In this document: in pieces, positions 8,799-16,785 of the stretch
Position numbering within the stretch: the stretch's first letter is position 1
Layout: each line of letters begins with the position of its first letter
Assembly (NCBI RefSeq): GCF_900111315.1
Contig: NZ_FOGU01000004.1
Coordinates: forward strand, 248,001-312,000
Direction: 5' to 3'
Source of the DNA: Tranquillimonas rosea
GTDB taxonomy: Bacteria > Pseudomonadota > Alphaproteobacteria > Rhodobacterales > Rhodobacteraceae
Length of the DNA stretch: 64,000 bases
Made by a program: the position numbers and the translations under genes
Notes under the pieces: generated by a model
Told to the model about the DNA's origin: nothing
The model's database searches: none
Seen by the model: the letters and a program-made list of their open reading frames with translations, nothing else

Positions 8799-9986
8799 GT
8801 GTTCCTGCCCTTCTTCGACACCCTGCGTCGGCACGGCGTGCCGGTCTCGATCCGGGAATACCTCACCTTTCTCGAGGCGATGCGCGCCGATCTCGTGACC
8901 TACGACGTCGAGGGGTTCTACTACCTCGCCCGCAGCGCGATGGTGAAGGACGAACGCCACATCGACCGGTTCGACCAGGCCTTCGCCAAGGCATTCTCGG
9001 GGCTCGAGCAGATCACCGTCGACCAGGTGGTCGAGGCGATGGATCTGCCCGAGGACTGGCTGCGCAAGATGGCCGAAAAGCACCTGAGCGACGCCGAGAA
9101 GGCCGAGATCGAGTCGATGGGCGGCTTCGAGGCGCTGATGGAGACCCTGCGCGAGCGCCTGAACGAACAGGAGGCCCGCCATCAGGGCGGCAGCAAGTGG
9201 ATCGGCACCGCCGGCACCTCGCCCTTCGGCGCCCATGGCTACAACCCCGAGGGCGTGCGCATCGGCCAGGACGAAAGCCGCCACCGCCGGGCGGTCAAGG
9301 TGTGGGACAGGCGCGAGTTCCGCAACCTCGACGACCAGGTCGAACTGGGCACGCGCAATATCAAGGTCGCGATGAAGCGGCTGCGCAAATGGGCGCGGGA
9401 CGGCGCCGACGAGGAACTGGACCTCGACAGCACGATCCGCTCCACGGCCGAGCACGGCTATCTCGACGTCAAGACACGGCCCGAGCGGCGCAACACCGTG
9501 AAGGTCCTGCTGTTCGTCGATATCGGCGGCTCGATGGATCCGCATGTCCGTGTGGTCGAAGAGCTGTTCAGCGCCGCCCGCGCCGAATTCAAGCATCTCG
9601 AGACATACTACTTCCACAACTGCCTCTACGAAGGCGTGTGGACCGACAATCGCCGGCGCTGGACGGAGCAGACCTCGACCCGAGAGCTGCTCAATACCTA
9701 CGGTGGCGACTACAAGTGCATCTTCGTCGGCGACGCGTCGATGTCACCCTACGAGATCGCCATGCCCGGCGGCGCAAACGAACACTGGAACCCGGAATCG
9801 GGGGAAACTTGGTTGCGCCGGGCCGTCACGCAATGGCCGGAGGTGCTGTGGATCAACCCGGTGCCCGAACGGTACTGGCGGCTCACGCCCTCGATCGGCA
9901 TGATCCAGAAGATCGTCGGTCCGGACAGGATGGTTCCGATGACGCTCGAGGGCGTCCAGAGGGGGATGCGCGAACTGGGCCGCTGA
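8799..9986 (+). CDS. VWA domain protein, CoxE-like (MoxR partner)
   Basis: A 395-residue protein with a C-terminal von Willebrand factor A domain. The MIDAS motif reads DIGGSMD (about residue 241), a DxGxS form typical of CoxE-like proteins, and the N-terminal 200 residues are helical and charged. It starts with GTG 8799, two bases after the preceding stop, and no closer ATG exists. CoxE/VWA proteins work with MoxR ATPases in assembling metalloenzymes or envelope complexes, and the MoxR gene is in the same cluster. The client is unknown. Confidence 0.85.
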   Translation: MFLPFFDTLRRHGVPVSIREYLTFLEAMRADLVTYDVEGFYYLARSAMVKDERHIDRFDQAFAKAFSGLEQITVDQVVEAMDLPEDWLRKMAEKHLSDAEKAEIESMGGFEALMETLRERLNEQEARHQGGSKWIGTAGTSPFGAHGYNPEGVRIGQDESRHRRAVKVWDRREFRNLDDQVELGTRNIKVAMKRLRKWARDGADEELDLDSTIRSTAEHGYLDVKTRPERRNTVKVLLFVDIGGSMDPHVRVVEELFSAARAEFKHLETYYFHNCLYEGVWTDNRRRWTEQTSTRELLNTYGGDYKCIFVGDASMSPYEIAMPGGANEHWNPESGETWLRRAVTQWPEVLWINPVPERYWRLTPSIGMIQKIVGPDRMVPMTLEGVQRGMRELGR

Positions 9987-9992
9987 GGCGGC

Positions 9993-10160
9993 TCAAGCCT
10001 CCTTCCGCTCGGCCCGCGGGGCGCTGTACGCCGCGTCCAGCTTGCCCAGAAGCTCGTCGAAACGGTCGTCCCAGCTACCGGTATCCTTCGACGTGTCGGC
10101 ACGGAACGCACGCTTCAATGCACTCTGGATGAGCGGACTGTTTGTCGGCCTGTCGTACAT
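9993..10160 (-). CDS. Small hypothetical protein
   Basis: A 55-residue acidic/helical protein starting MYDRPTNSPLIQSALKRAF. ATG 10160 is presumed because GGGATCGAAG lies just upstream; the frame is open to 10190, but the extra residues look non-coding. It converges on the VWA gene with a 6-bp gap. No family recognised; no membrane or signal segment is seen. Confidence 0.5.
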   Translation of the reverse strand: MYDRPTNSPLIQSALKRAFRADTSKDTGSWDDRFDELLGKLDAAYSAPRAERKEA

Positions 10161-10350
10161 CTTCGATCCCTCTTGCTGGCATCCTAACACCCGAACACGG
10201 CGAGGGTTTCAAAAATCCTTCGCGAAACGCCCCCAGGTGATGCATTTCGGACACGGTCGTCGCACATTCCCGTGATTGTCGCCGTTTCCAAGGCAAAGCC
10301 GCCTCGGTGAATCGCTGGCCTCGGCCCCCGCCGGTGCCATATCATGAGGC

Positions 10351-11037
10351 ATGCTGAAGCTGACCCCGATCCTTCTGGCCGCTCTCTACGCCGTCGCGCT
10401 GTACCACTTCTCGGCCTGGCGCACCCGGCGCGAGCTCGACGCCAAGTCGACCGAGCTGGCGGACATGCGGCTGCGGACGCTGTGCGACAGGATGGCCGCC
10501 GCGCTCGAGATCGACCGCATCCGCGTGCACATCTACGAGGTTGCGCCGGTCAACGGGCTGGCGGCGCCGGACGGCCGGATCTTCATCACCCGCGGCTTCT
10601 ACGACCGCTACCGCGCGGGCGAGGTCACCGCCGAGGAGATGGCGAGCGTGATCGCGCACGAGATGGGCCATGTCGCCCTGGGTCACGCGCGGCGGCGGAT
10701 GATCGACTTCTCGGGCCAGAACGCGATGCGCACCGCGCTGGCGATGGTGCTGTCGCGGCTTCTGCCGGGGATCGGCGTGATGATCGCCAATGGCCTGATG
10801 TCGCTGGTGTCCGCCCGGCTCTCGCGCAACGACGAATACGAGGCTGACGCCTACGCCTCGGCGCTGCTGACCAAGGCAGGGATCGGCACCGATCCGCAGA
10901 AATCCCTGTTCTCCAAGCTCGAGCGCCTGACGGGGGCCCGCGGCGGGGCCATGCCCGCCTGGCTGATGAGCCATCCCAAGTCGGACGAGCGCATCGCCGC
11001 CATCGAAGCACGCGAGGCGCGCTGGCAGGTGACCTGA
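10351..11037 (+). CDS. M48 family zinc metallopeptidase
   Basis: A 228-residue membrane-anchored peptidase of the M48 (HtpX/Ste24-like) family, presumably acting in membrane or envelope protein quality control. The zinc motif HEMGH is at residues 103-107 (VIAHEMGHVALGH), and the third ligand is in NDEYEADAYAS. The first 20 residues form a single hydrophobic anchor. Near the C-terminus LMSHPKSDERIAAI is the usual M48 tail. It is monocistronic as far as can be seen. Confidence 0.9.
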   Translation: MLKLTPILLAALYAVALYHFSAWRTRRELDAKSTELADMRLRTLCDRMAAALEIDRIRVHIYEVAPVNGLAAPDGRIFITRGFYDRYRAGEVTAEEMASVIAHEMGHVALGHARRRMIDFSGQNAMRTALAMVLSRLLPGIGVMIANGLMSLVSARLSRNDEYEADAYASALLTKAGIGTDPQKSLFSKLERLTGARGGAMPAWLMSHPKSDERIAAIEAREARWQVT

Positions 11038-11105
11038 GGGCCATTGCCATTCCCCGCCGCGCCCTGTTTCCTGCGCCCGACACCCCAATCGAGAAGGTTT
11101 TACCG

Positions 11106-11972
11106 ATGGCCCAAAGCTATACGCCGCCACGCGTCTGGACCTGGGAGGCCGACAGCGGCGGCCGCTTCTCCAAGACCAACCGCCCCATCGCGGGACCGAC
11201 CCACGACGCCGAGCTGCCCGTGGGCAAGCATCCGTTCCAGCTCTACTCGCTCGGCACGCCCAACGGCGTGAAGGTGACAGTGATGTTCGAGGAACTCCTC
11301 GCCGCCGGCCATGCGGGCGCGGACTACGACGCCTGGCTCATCGACATCGGCGAGGGCGACCAGTTCGGCTCGGGCTTCGTCGAGATCAACCCCAATTCCA
11401 AGATCCCCGCCCTCGTCGACCGCTCCGGCGCCGAGCCGCAGCGCGTCTTCGAATCCGGCGCGATCCTGCTCTACCTGGCCGAGCGCTTCGGCGCCTTCCT
11501 CGCCACCGACCCCGCGACCCGGACCGAGCAGCTCAGCTGGCTGTTCTGGCAGATGGGCAGCGCACCCTATCTCGGCGGCGGCTTCGGCCATTTCTACGCC
11601 TATGCCCCCGAGCCGATGGAATACCCGATCAACCGCTTCGCGATGGAGACAAAGCGCCAGCTCGATGTGCTGGATCGCCATCTCGCCGACAAGGAGTTCA
11701 TGGCCGGCCCCTATTCCATCGCCGACATGGCGATCTGGGCCTGGTACGGCCAGCTGGCGCTCGGCCGCCAGTACGAGGCCGCCGAGTTCCTCGACGTGGC
11801 CTCCTACACCCATCTCCAGCGCTGGTCGCGCGCGATCGACGCCCGCCCGGCAGTGCAGCGCGGGCGCATGGTCAACCGCGTCAAGGGCGACCCGGCCACG
11901 CAGCTGCGCGAGCGGCACGACGCGGCCGACTTCGACACCAGGACCCAGGACAAACTCGACGCCACCGGCTGA
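11106..11972 (+). CDS. yghU: Glutathione-dependent disulfide-bond oxidoreductase YghU
   Basis: A 288-residue glutathione S-transferase-fold protein of the YghU/Ure2p-like Nu class, which reduces organic disulfides and peroxides with two bound glutathiones. The thioredoxin-like N-domain contains FQLYSLGTPNGVKVTVMFEE, and the family-specific NPNSKIPALVD and FESGAILLYLAERFG glutathione-site motifs follow. The C-terminal helical domain has SIADMAIWAWY. ATG 11106 follows GAAGG. Length and order match E. coli YghU. Confidence 0.92.
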   Translation: MAQSYTPPRVWTWEADSGGRFSKTNRPIAGPTHDAELPVGKHPFQLYSLGTPNGVKVTVMFEELLAAGHAGADYDAWLIDIGEGDQFGSGFVEINPNSKIPALVDRSGAEPQRVFESGAILLYLAERFGAFLATDPATRTEQLSWLFWQMGSAPYLGGGFGHFYAYAPEPMEYPINRFAMETKRQLDVLDRHLADKEFMAGPYSIADMAIWAWYGQLALGRQYEAAEFLDVASYTHLQRWSRAIDARPAVQRGRMVNRVKGDPATQLRERHDAADFDTRTQDKLDATG

Positions 11973-11986
11973 CCGCCCTTCTTCTG

Positions 11987-12046
11987 TCCTGAAATATCCC
12001 AGGGGGTGAATTGCGCGTCAGCGCAAGAGGGGGACAGCGTCCCCCT
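11987..12046. repeat. Stacked hairpins between convergent genes (REP-like)
   Basis: Two inverted repeats lie in the convergent gap after yghU: TTGCGC-GTCA-GCGCAA (12011-12026) and GGGGGAC-AGC-GTCCCCC (12029-12045), preceded by TGAAATATCCCAGGGGGTGAA. Similar intergenic elements recur in Rhodobacterales genomes (recollection). They could end transcription from both sides, although no T-run follows. Confidence 0.4.
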
Positions 12047-12084
12047 CCCCCCGCGCGGTAGCGCAAAAAGGCAAAGCGCCTCCC

Positions 12085-12630
12085 CTAGCCCCGCGCCAGC
12101 GCCTTGCCCAGCCGCGGCAGCCGCGCCCGCTTGAGCAGCGCGCGCAGTGGGACGGCCTCGCCCGACAGCCGCTCCGCCTCGCCGTGGACCCGCATCACCG
12201 CCCGCTCCACCGCCGACCCGTCCACGAGCCACAGCTCCATCAGAAGCCCGTCGGGATCGCGCCGCCCGATGCCCTCGGCGGCCAGCTCGCCGCGCGGGAA
12301 GTCCTTCGCGTTCAGCGTCAGGATCAGGTCCGCCGACCCGGCGATCGCCGCGGCCAGGACATGCACGTCCGCCGGGTCCGGCAGCCACAGCCGCGCGCCG
12401 TCGCCCGCGCGCGGCACGATCTCTGCCCGCGGCCACGCCGCCCGCAACAGAGCGATCTCGCCCCGCGCGACCTCCTCCGCGCCGGGCCCCAGCTTCACCG
12501 CCGCCCGCGCCCATTCCTCGAGGATCCGCGCCGACCAGAGCGGCGTGAACAGCCCCTCCCCGGCGACGCCCAGCACGATCTCGCGCAGCACCGTCGGGAA
12601 CATGACATTGGCATCGATCAGGACCTTCAC
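12085..12630 (-). CDS. PIN domain protein (RSP_2648 family)
   Basis: A 181-residue PIN-domain protein, a likely Mg-dependent RNase. The first acidic residue is in [12 protein letters not shown] (Asp6), and further acidic positions occur in DPADVHVLAAAIAGSADLILTLNAKDFP. The start is GTG 12630, overlapping the stop of the rRNA methyltransferase (GTGA). No antitoxin gene is adjacent, and conservation beside the methyltransferase in Rhodobacterales argues against a toxin-antitoxin module. A role in RNA processing with the neighbour is possible but unproven. Confidence 0.8.
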   Translation of the reverse strand: MKVLIDANVMFPTVLREIVLGVAGEGLFTPLWSARILEEWARAAVKLGPGAEEVARGEIALLRAAWPRAEIVPRAGDGARLWLPDPADVHVLAAAIAGSADLILTLNAKDFPRGELAAEGIGRRDPDGLLMELWLVDGSAVERAVMRVHGEAERLSGEAVPLRALLKRARLPRLGKALARG

Positions 12631-13826
12631 GGCATCAGCCGGAACGCCAGCGCCTTGAGATATCCCGTCTCCGCCAGCTGCGGGTGCTGCGGATGGTCGG
12701 GCCCGGCAAAGCCCGTGCGGATCAGCTGCCCCCGACGTCCGGCCCGGCCGATGCCCCGGACCGACGCGGTGCGGAACCGCCCCAGGTCCGCGGCGTGAGA
12801 GCATGAGCACAGCATCAGGAACCCGCCCGGCGCGACCAGTGGCGCTGCAAGCCGCGCAACCCGCTCATAGGCGCGCAGCCCCGCGTCCAGCGCCTGCTTC
12901 GACGGCGCGAAGGCCGGCGGATCGCAGACCACGAGGTCGAACCGCTCTCCGTCGCGCCCCATCGCCTCCAGCGCGGCAAAGGCATCCTCCTGCCGCGTCT
13001 CGAACCGCGCGCCCACGCCGCCGGCCTCCGCCCCCTTCCGCGCGAGCGCGAGCGCCGGCGCCGACGAATCCACCGCCAGGGCACTCTCGGCCCCGCCGGC
13101 CAGCGCCGCCAGCGCGAACCCGCCCACATGCGAGAACACGTCCAGCATCCGCCCGCCCCGCGCCAGCCGCGCGGCAAAGGCCTGGTTCGGCCGCTGGTCG
13201 TAGAACAGGCCGGTCTTCTGGCCCCCGGTCAGGTCGGCCATGTAGGTCGCCCCGTTCATCGGCACCGGAACGGGCGCAGAAACCTCTCCGGTCAGCACCG
13301 ACGAGACGTCGTCCAGCCCTTCCAGCCCCCGCGCCCGGCCCGCGGCGTTCTTGACCACGCAGGACACGCCCGTCAGATCCGACAGCACCGCCACGATGTC
13401 ATCCAGGAGCAATTCCGCCCAGGCGGCGTTCGGCTGGATCACCGCGGCCGCCCCGAACCGGTCGATCACCAGCCCCGGCAGGCCGTCCCCCTCGGCATGG
13501 ACGAGGCGGTAGAACGGTGCATCGTAGAGCGCCTCACGTAGCGCCAGCGCCGCCCCCAGCCGCACCGCGATCCAGTCGCGGCCGATCTCGGCATCCGGGT
13601 CCCGGTCGAGCATCCGCGCGACGATCTTCGAGCCGGTGTTGATCGCGACGACCCCCAGCGCCCGGCGTTCGGCGTCCTCGAGCGTGACGATGGTGCCCGC
13701 GGGCAGCGCGCGGGTCCGGCGGTCGAGCACGACCTCGTCGGCGAAGACCCACGGCGCGCCGTGGCGGATCGCGCGGGAATCGGTCTTGGGCTTGAGGCGG
13801 AGCACGGGGCGTTCTGCGACTGTCAT
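12627..13826 (-). CDS. Class I SAM-dependent rRNA methyltransferase (RSP_2647/RlmI-like)
   Basis: A 399-residue methyltransferase related to RlmI/RlmK, which makes 5-methylcytosine in 23S rRNA. It has an N-terminal PUA-like domain (about residues 1-75, [20 protein letters not shown]), an EEHAD-like middle, the SAM motif [19 protein letters not shown] and the catalytic loop [13 protein letters not shown]. The C-terminal LCSCSH could supply the second cysteine. It is coupled by 4 bp to the PIN gene and runs divergently from edd. The exact rRNA site is unknown. Confidence 0.85.
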   Translation of the reverse strand: MTVAERPVLRLKPKTDSRAIRHGAPWVFADEVVLDRRTRALPAGTIVTLEDAERRALGVVAINTGSKIVARMLDRDPDAEIGRDWIAVRLGAALALREALYDAPFYRLVHAEGDGLPGLVIDRFGAAAVIQPNAAWAELLLDDIVAVLSDLTGVSCVVKNAAGRARGLEGLDDVSSVLTGEVSAPVPVPMNGATYMADLTGGQKTGLFYDQRPNQAFAARLARGGRMLDVFSHVGGFALAALAGGAESALAVDSSAPALALARKGAEAGGVGARFETRQEDAFAALEAMGRDGERFDLVVCDPPAFAPSKQALDAGLRAYERVARLAAPLVAPGGFLMLCSCSHAADLGRFRTASVRGIGRAGRRGQLIRTGFAGPDHPQHPQLAETGYLKALAFRLMP

Positions 13827-13925
13827 GCCGGTCTCCTAGCGGGGAGTGACGCCCTTGAAAAGCCGCGGCGGCCGCGCCTGGCGCCGGAATCGCCCCCCGA
13901 GACGTGCCGCGCACGGGACTGGACA

Positions 13926-13937
13926 GTTAGCGCTAAC
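13926..13937. promoter_or_regulatory. LacI/GntR-type operator upstream of edd
   Basis: GTTAGCGCTAAC is a perfect 12-bp palindrome with the central CG typical of LacI-family operators, 45 bp upstream of the edd start. Entner-Doudoroff genes are often controlled by LacI-family gluconate-type repressors, so this is a credible site. The regulator gene is not in the window. Confidence 0.6.
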
Positions 13938-13982
13938 GACGCTACGATGCGCAGGACCGAAACGCAGGCGAAGGCACCCTTC

Positions 13983-15788
13983 ATGGCGGTTCACCCCACG
14001 CTCACCGACGTCACCGAACGCATCAGGGAACGCTCGCGCGACAGCCGCGCGACCTATCTCGACCGGATGGCCCGCGCCGCGGACGAGGGCCCGCGCCGGG
14101 CGCACCTCACCTGCGGCAACCAGGCCCACGCCTATGCCGCGATGGGCGCCGACAAGGACGCGCTCGCCGCCGAGAAGACACCCAACCTGGGCATCGTCAC
14201 CGCCTACAACGACATGCTCAGCGCCCACCAGCCGTTCGAGAGCTTCCCCGACCGCATCCGCGCCGCCGCCCGCGCCACCGGCGCCACGGCCCAGGTCGCC
14301 GGCGGCGTCCCCGCGATGTGCGACGGCGTCACCCAGGGCCAGGTCGGCATGGAACTGTCGCTGTTCTCGCGCGACGTGATCGCGCTGGCGACGGGTGTGG
14401 CGCTCAGCCACAACGTCTTCGACAGCGCCGTCTATCTCGGCGTCTGCGACAAGATCGTCCCCGGCCTCGTGATCGCCGCGGCCACCTTCGGCTACATCCC
14501 CGGCGTTTTCCTGCCCGCCGGCCCGATGACCAGCGGCCTGCCGAACGACGAGAAATCCAAGGTCCGCCAGCAATTCGCCGCCGGCGAGGTCGGGCGCGAC
14601 GCCCTGATGCGCGCCGAGATGGAAAGCTATCACGGCCCCGGCACCTGCACCTTCTACGGCACCGCGAACTCCAACCAGATGCTGATGGAGTTCATGGGCC
14701 TGCACCTGCCCGGCGCCTCCTTCGTCAACCCGGGCACCCCGCTCCGCGACGCCCTGACCGAGGCCGGCGCCAAACGCGCGCTCGAGATCACGGCCCTCGG
14801 CAACGACTACCGCCCCGTGGGTCACGTCCTCGACGAAAAGGCCTTCGTGAACGGCATCGTCGGGTTGATGGCGACCGGTGGCTCGACCAATCTGATCATC
14901 CACCTGCCCGCGATGGCGCGCGCCGCCGGCGTGCAGCTCGACATCCAGGATTTCGCGGACATCTCCGCGATCACGCCGCAGATGGCCAAGGTCTATCCCA
15001 ACGGGCTCGCCGACGTGAACCATTTCCACGCCGCCGGCGGGCTCGGCTACATGATCGGCGAGCTGCTCGAGGCGGGGCTCCTGCACGACGACGTCAAGAC
15101 CGTCGCCGGCGATGGCCTGTCGCTCTACACCCGCGAGCCCCGGCTCCGCGACGGCGAGATCGTCTGGGAGCCGGGCGCGGGCGAGACCCTGAACGACCGC
15201 ATCCTCCGCCCGGTCTCCGACCCGTTCCAGAAGACCGGCGGCCTCGCCGACCTGCAGGGCAACCTCGGGCGCGGCGTGATGAAGGTCTCGGCCGTCGCGG
15301 CCGAACGACACGTGATCGAGGCCCCGGTGCGGGTCTTCTCCGACCAGCAGCAGGTCAAGGACGCCTTCAAGGCGGGCGAATTCACCGAGGACACGGTGGT
15401 CGTCGTCCGCTTTCAGGGCCCCAGGGCCAACGGCATGCCGGAACTCCACTCGCTGACCCCGACCCTCGCGGTGCTGCAGGACCGCGGCCTGAAGGTGGCG
15501 CTGGTCACCGACGGCCGGATGTCCGGCGCCTCGGGCAAGGTGCCCGCGGCGATCCACGTCTCGCCCGAGGCCGCCGACGGCGGCCCGCTCTCTCGGCTTC
15601 GCGACGGCGACGTGGTGCGTGTCGACGCCACGCAGGGCACGATCGACGTGCTGGATGTCGACCTCGCCGCCCGCACTCCCGCCGCCGCCGACCTGTCGGA
15701 CAACGGCCACGGCGTCGGGCGCGAGCTGTTCGAGGTGTTCCGCAACAATGTCGGCCTCGCCACCCACGGTGCCGGCGTTGTGGTCTGA
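13983..15788 (+). CDS. edd: Phosphogluconate dehydratase
   Basis: Converts 6-phosphogluconate to KDPG, the first committed step of the Entner-Doudoroff pathway; a [4Fe-4S] enzyme of the IlvD/Edd family. The 601-residue length is normal. Visible signatures include [30 protein letters not shown] with a cluster Cys, [13 protein letters not shown], and [16 protein letters not shown] near the C-terminus. ATG 13983 has AAGG eight bases upstream; the in-frame ATG 13947 sits too close to the operator. It is followed after 78 bp by eda, the next enzyme. Confidence 0.96.
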   Translation: MAVHPTLTDVTERIRERSRDSRATYLDRMARAADEGPRRAHLTCGNQAHAYAAMGADKDALAAEKTPNLGIVTAYNDMLSAHQPFESFPDRIRAAARATGATAQVAGGVPAMCDGVTQGQVGMELSLFSRDVIALATGVALSHNVFDSAVYLGVCDKIVPGLVIAAATFGYIPGVFLPAGPMTSGLPNDEKSKVRQQFAAGEVGRDALMRAEMESYHGPGTCTFYGTANSNQMLMEFMGLHLPGASFVNPGTPLRDALTEAGAKRALEITALGNDYRPVGHVLDEKAFVNGIVGLMATGGSTNLIIHLPAMARAAGVQLDIQDFADISAITPQMAKVYPNGLADVNHFHAAGGLGYMIGELLEAGLLHDDVKTVAGDGLSLYTREPRLRDGEIVWEPGAGETLNDRILRPVSDPFQKTGGLADLQGNLGRGVMKVSAVAAERHVIEAPVRVFSDQQQVKDAFKAGEFTEDTVVVVRFQGPRANGMPELHSLTPTLAVLQDRGLKVALVTDGRMSGASGKVPAAIHVSPEAADGGPLSRLRDGDVVRVDATQGTIDVLDVDLAARTPAAADLSDNGHGVGRELFEVFRNNVGLATHGAGVVV

Positions 15789-15866
15789 CCGCATCTGCTT
15801 CATCTTCGCGAAAATACTCCCGCCGGAGGCCCCGGCCTGCGGCCCGCGCAACGACAGGACACCGAC

Positions 15867-16502
15867 ATGACGCCCCAAGACGCCGCCGCCCGCACCGCCG
15901 ACCTCTGCCGCCGCGCGCCGGTGATCCCGGTCCTGGTGATCGAGGACGCCTCGATCGCCCGCCCCCTGGCCGAGGCGCTGGTCGCCGGCGGCCTGCCCGC
16001 GCTCGAGGTGACGCTGCGCACCGACGCCGCGCTCGACGCGATCCGCGAGATGTCCGGGGTCGCGGGCGGCATGGTCGGCGCCGGCACGCTCCTGACGCCC
16101 GACGACGTCGCGCGCGCGAAGGAGGCCGGCGCGACCTTCGGCGTCTCGCCCGGCGCGACCCCGCGGCTGGTCGACGCCTGCGAGGATGCCGACCTGCCGC
16201 TCCTGCCCGGCGCGGCCACCGCGACCGAGGCGATGGCGCTGATGGATCGCGGCTATACCACGCAGAAGTTCTTCCCGGCCGAGGCGTCGGGCGGCGCGGC
16301 GGCGCTCAAGGCGATCGGCGCCCCGATCCCGCAGGTCAGCTTCTGCCCCACGGGCGGCGTCAGCCTGGCGAACGCCCGCAGCTATCTCGACCTGCCGAAC
16401 GTGCTCTGCGTCGGCGGCTCGTGGGTGGCCCCGAAGGACAAGGTCGCCGCCCGCGACTGGGCCGCGATCGAGGAACTCGCCCGCGAGGCCGCGGCGCTCT
16501 GA
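15867..16502 (+). CDS. eda: KDPG aldolase
   Basis: Splits 2-keto-3-deoxy-6-phosphogluconate into pyruvate and glyceraldehyde 3-phosphate. The 211-residue protein has Glu47 in GLPALEVTLRT, the Schiff-base lysine Lys134 in TTQKFFPAEASGG, and the phosphate-site segment CPTGGVS. It lies directly after edd, with a Rhodobacterales-type intergenic stretch (CTTCGCGAAAATACTCC) in the gap, so the two form the usual Entner-Doudoroff operon, presumably under the palindrome at 13926. Confidence 0.96.
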   Translation: MTPQDAAARTADLCRRAPVIPVLVIEDASIARPLAEALVAGGLPALEVTLRTDAALDAIREMSGVAGGMVGAGTLLTPDDVARAKEAGATFGVSPGATPRLVDACEDADLPLLPGAATATEAMALMDRGYTTQKFFPAEASGGAAALKAIGAPIPQVSFCPTGGVSLANARSYLDLPNVLCVGGSWVAPKDKVAARDWAAIEELAREAAAL

Positions 16503-16506
16503 CGCC

Positions 16507-16785
16507 TCAATGCCGGGTGCGGCCCGCGCGGCCGCCCCGGCGACCGGAGGCGGCGATGCCCTCCTGCCCCTCGCTCAGCACCGCGGTCATCGGGTGGTCG
16601 GGCGCCTGCGCGCCGTACCGCTCCACCAGCTTGGCGATCGCCTCTCCCTGGGGTCGGTCGTCCGGCAGCGACAGCGCCCAGTCCAGGAAGATCGAGCGAC
16701 ATTCCGGCGCCGAGATCCCCTCGATGCCATAGGCGTCGCGGATCAGTCCCTTCGGGTCGTCGTGGTCGTTGGGATCACCCCGCAT
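16507..16785 (-). CDS. Conserved small protein downstream of glnE
   Basis: A 92-residue soluble protein beginning MRGDPNDHDDPKGLIRDAYG and ending in an Arg/Gly-rich tail. Its ATG overlaps the 3' end of glnE by 11 bp, so it is translationally coupled to it. I recall similar small genes after glnE in Rhodobacterales but not a named family. The sequence contains FLDWALSLPDD, which looks helical. Function unknown. Confidence 0.65.
   Translation of the reverse strand: MRGDPNDHDDPKGLIRDAYGIEGISAPECRSIFLDWALSLPDDRPQGEAIAKLVERYGAQAPDHPMTAVLSEGQEGIAASGRRGGRAGRTRH

Noticed and set aside
12085-12630. PIN protein as toxin of a toxin-antitoxin pair
   Set aside because: No small antitoxin gene is adjacent; it is coupled to an rRNA methyltransferase and conserved in that position in relatives.
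13836-15878. A 680-codon minus-strand frame opposite edd
   Set aside because: Its composition (His, Gly, Asp, Val-rich) is that of a shadow, and edd on the plus strand is unmistakable.
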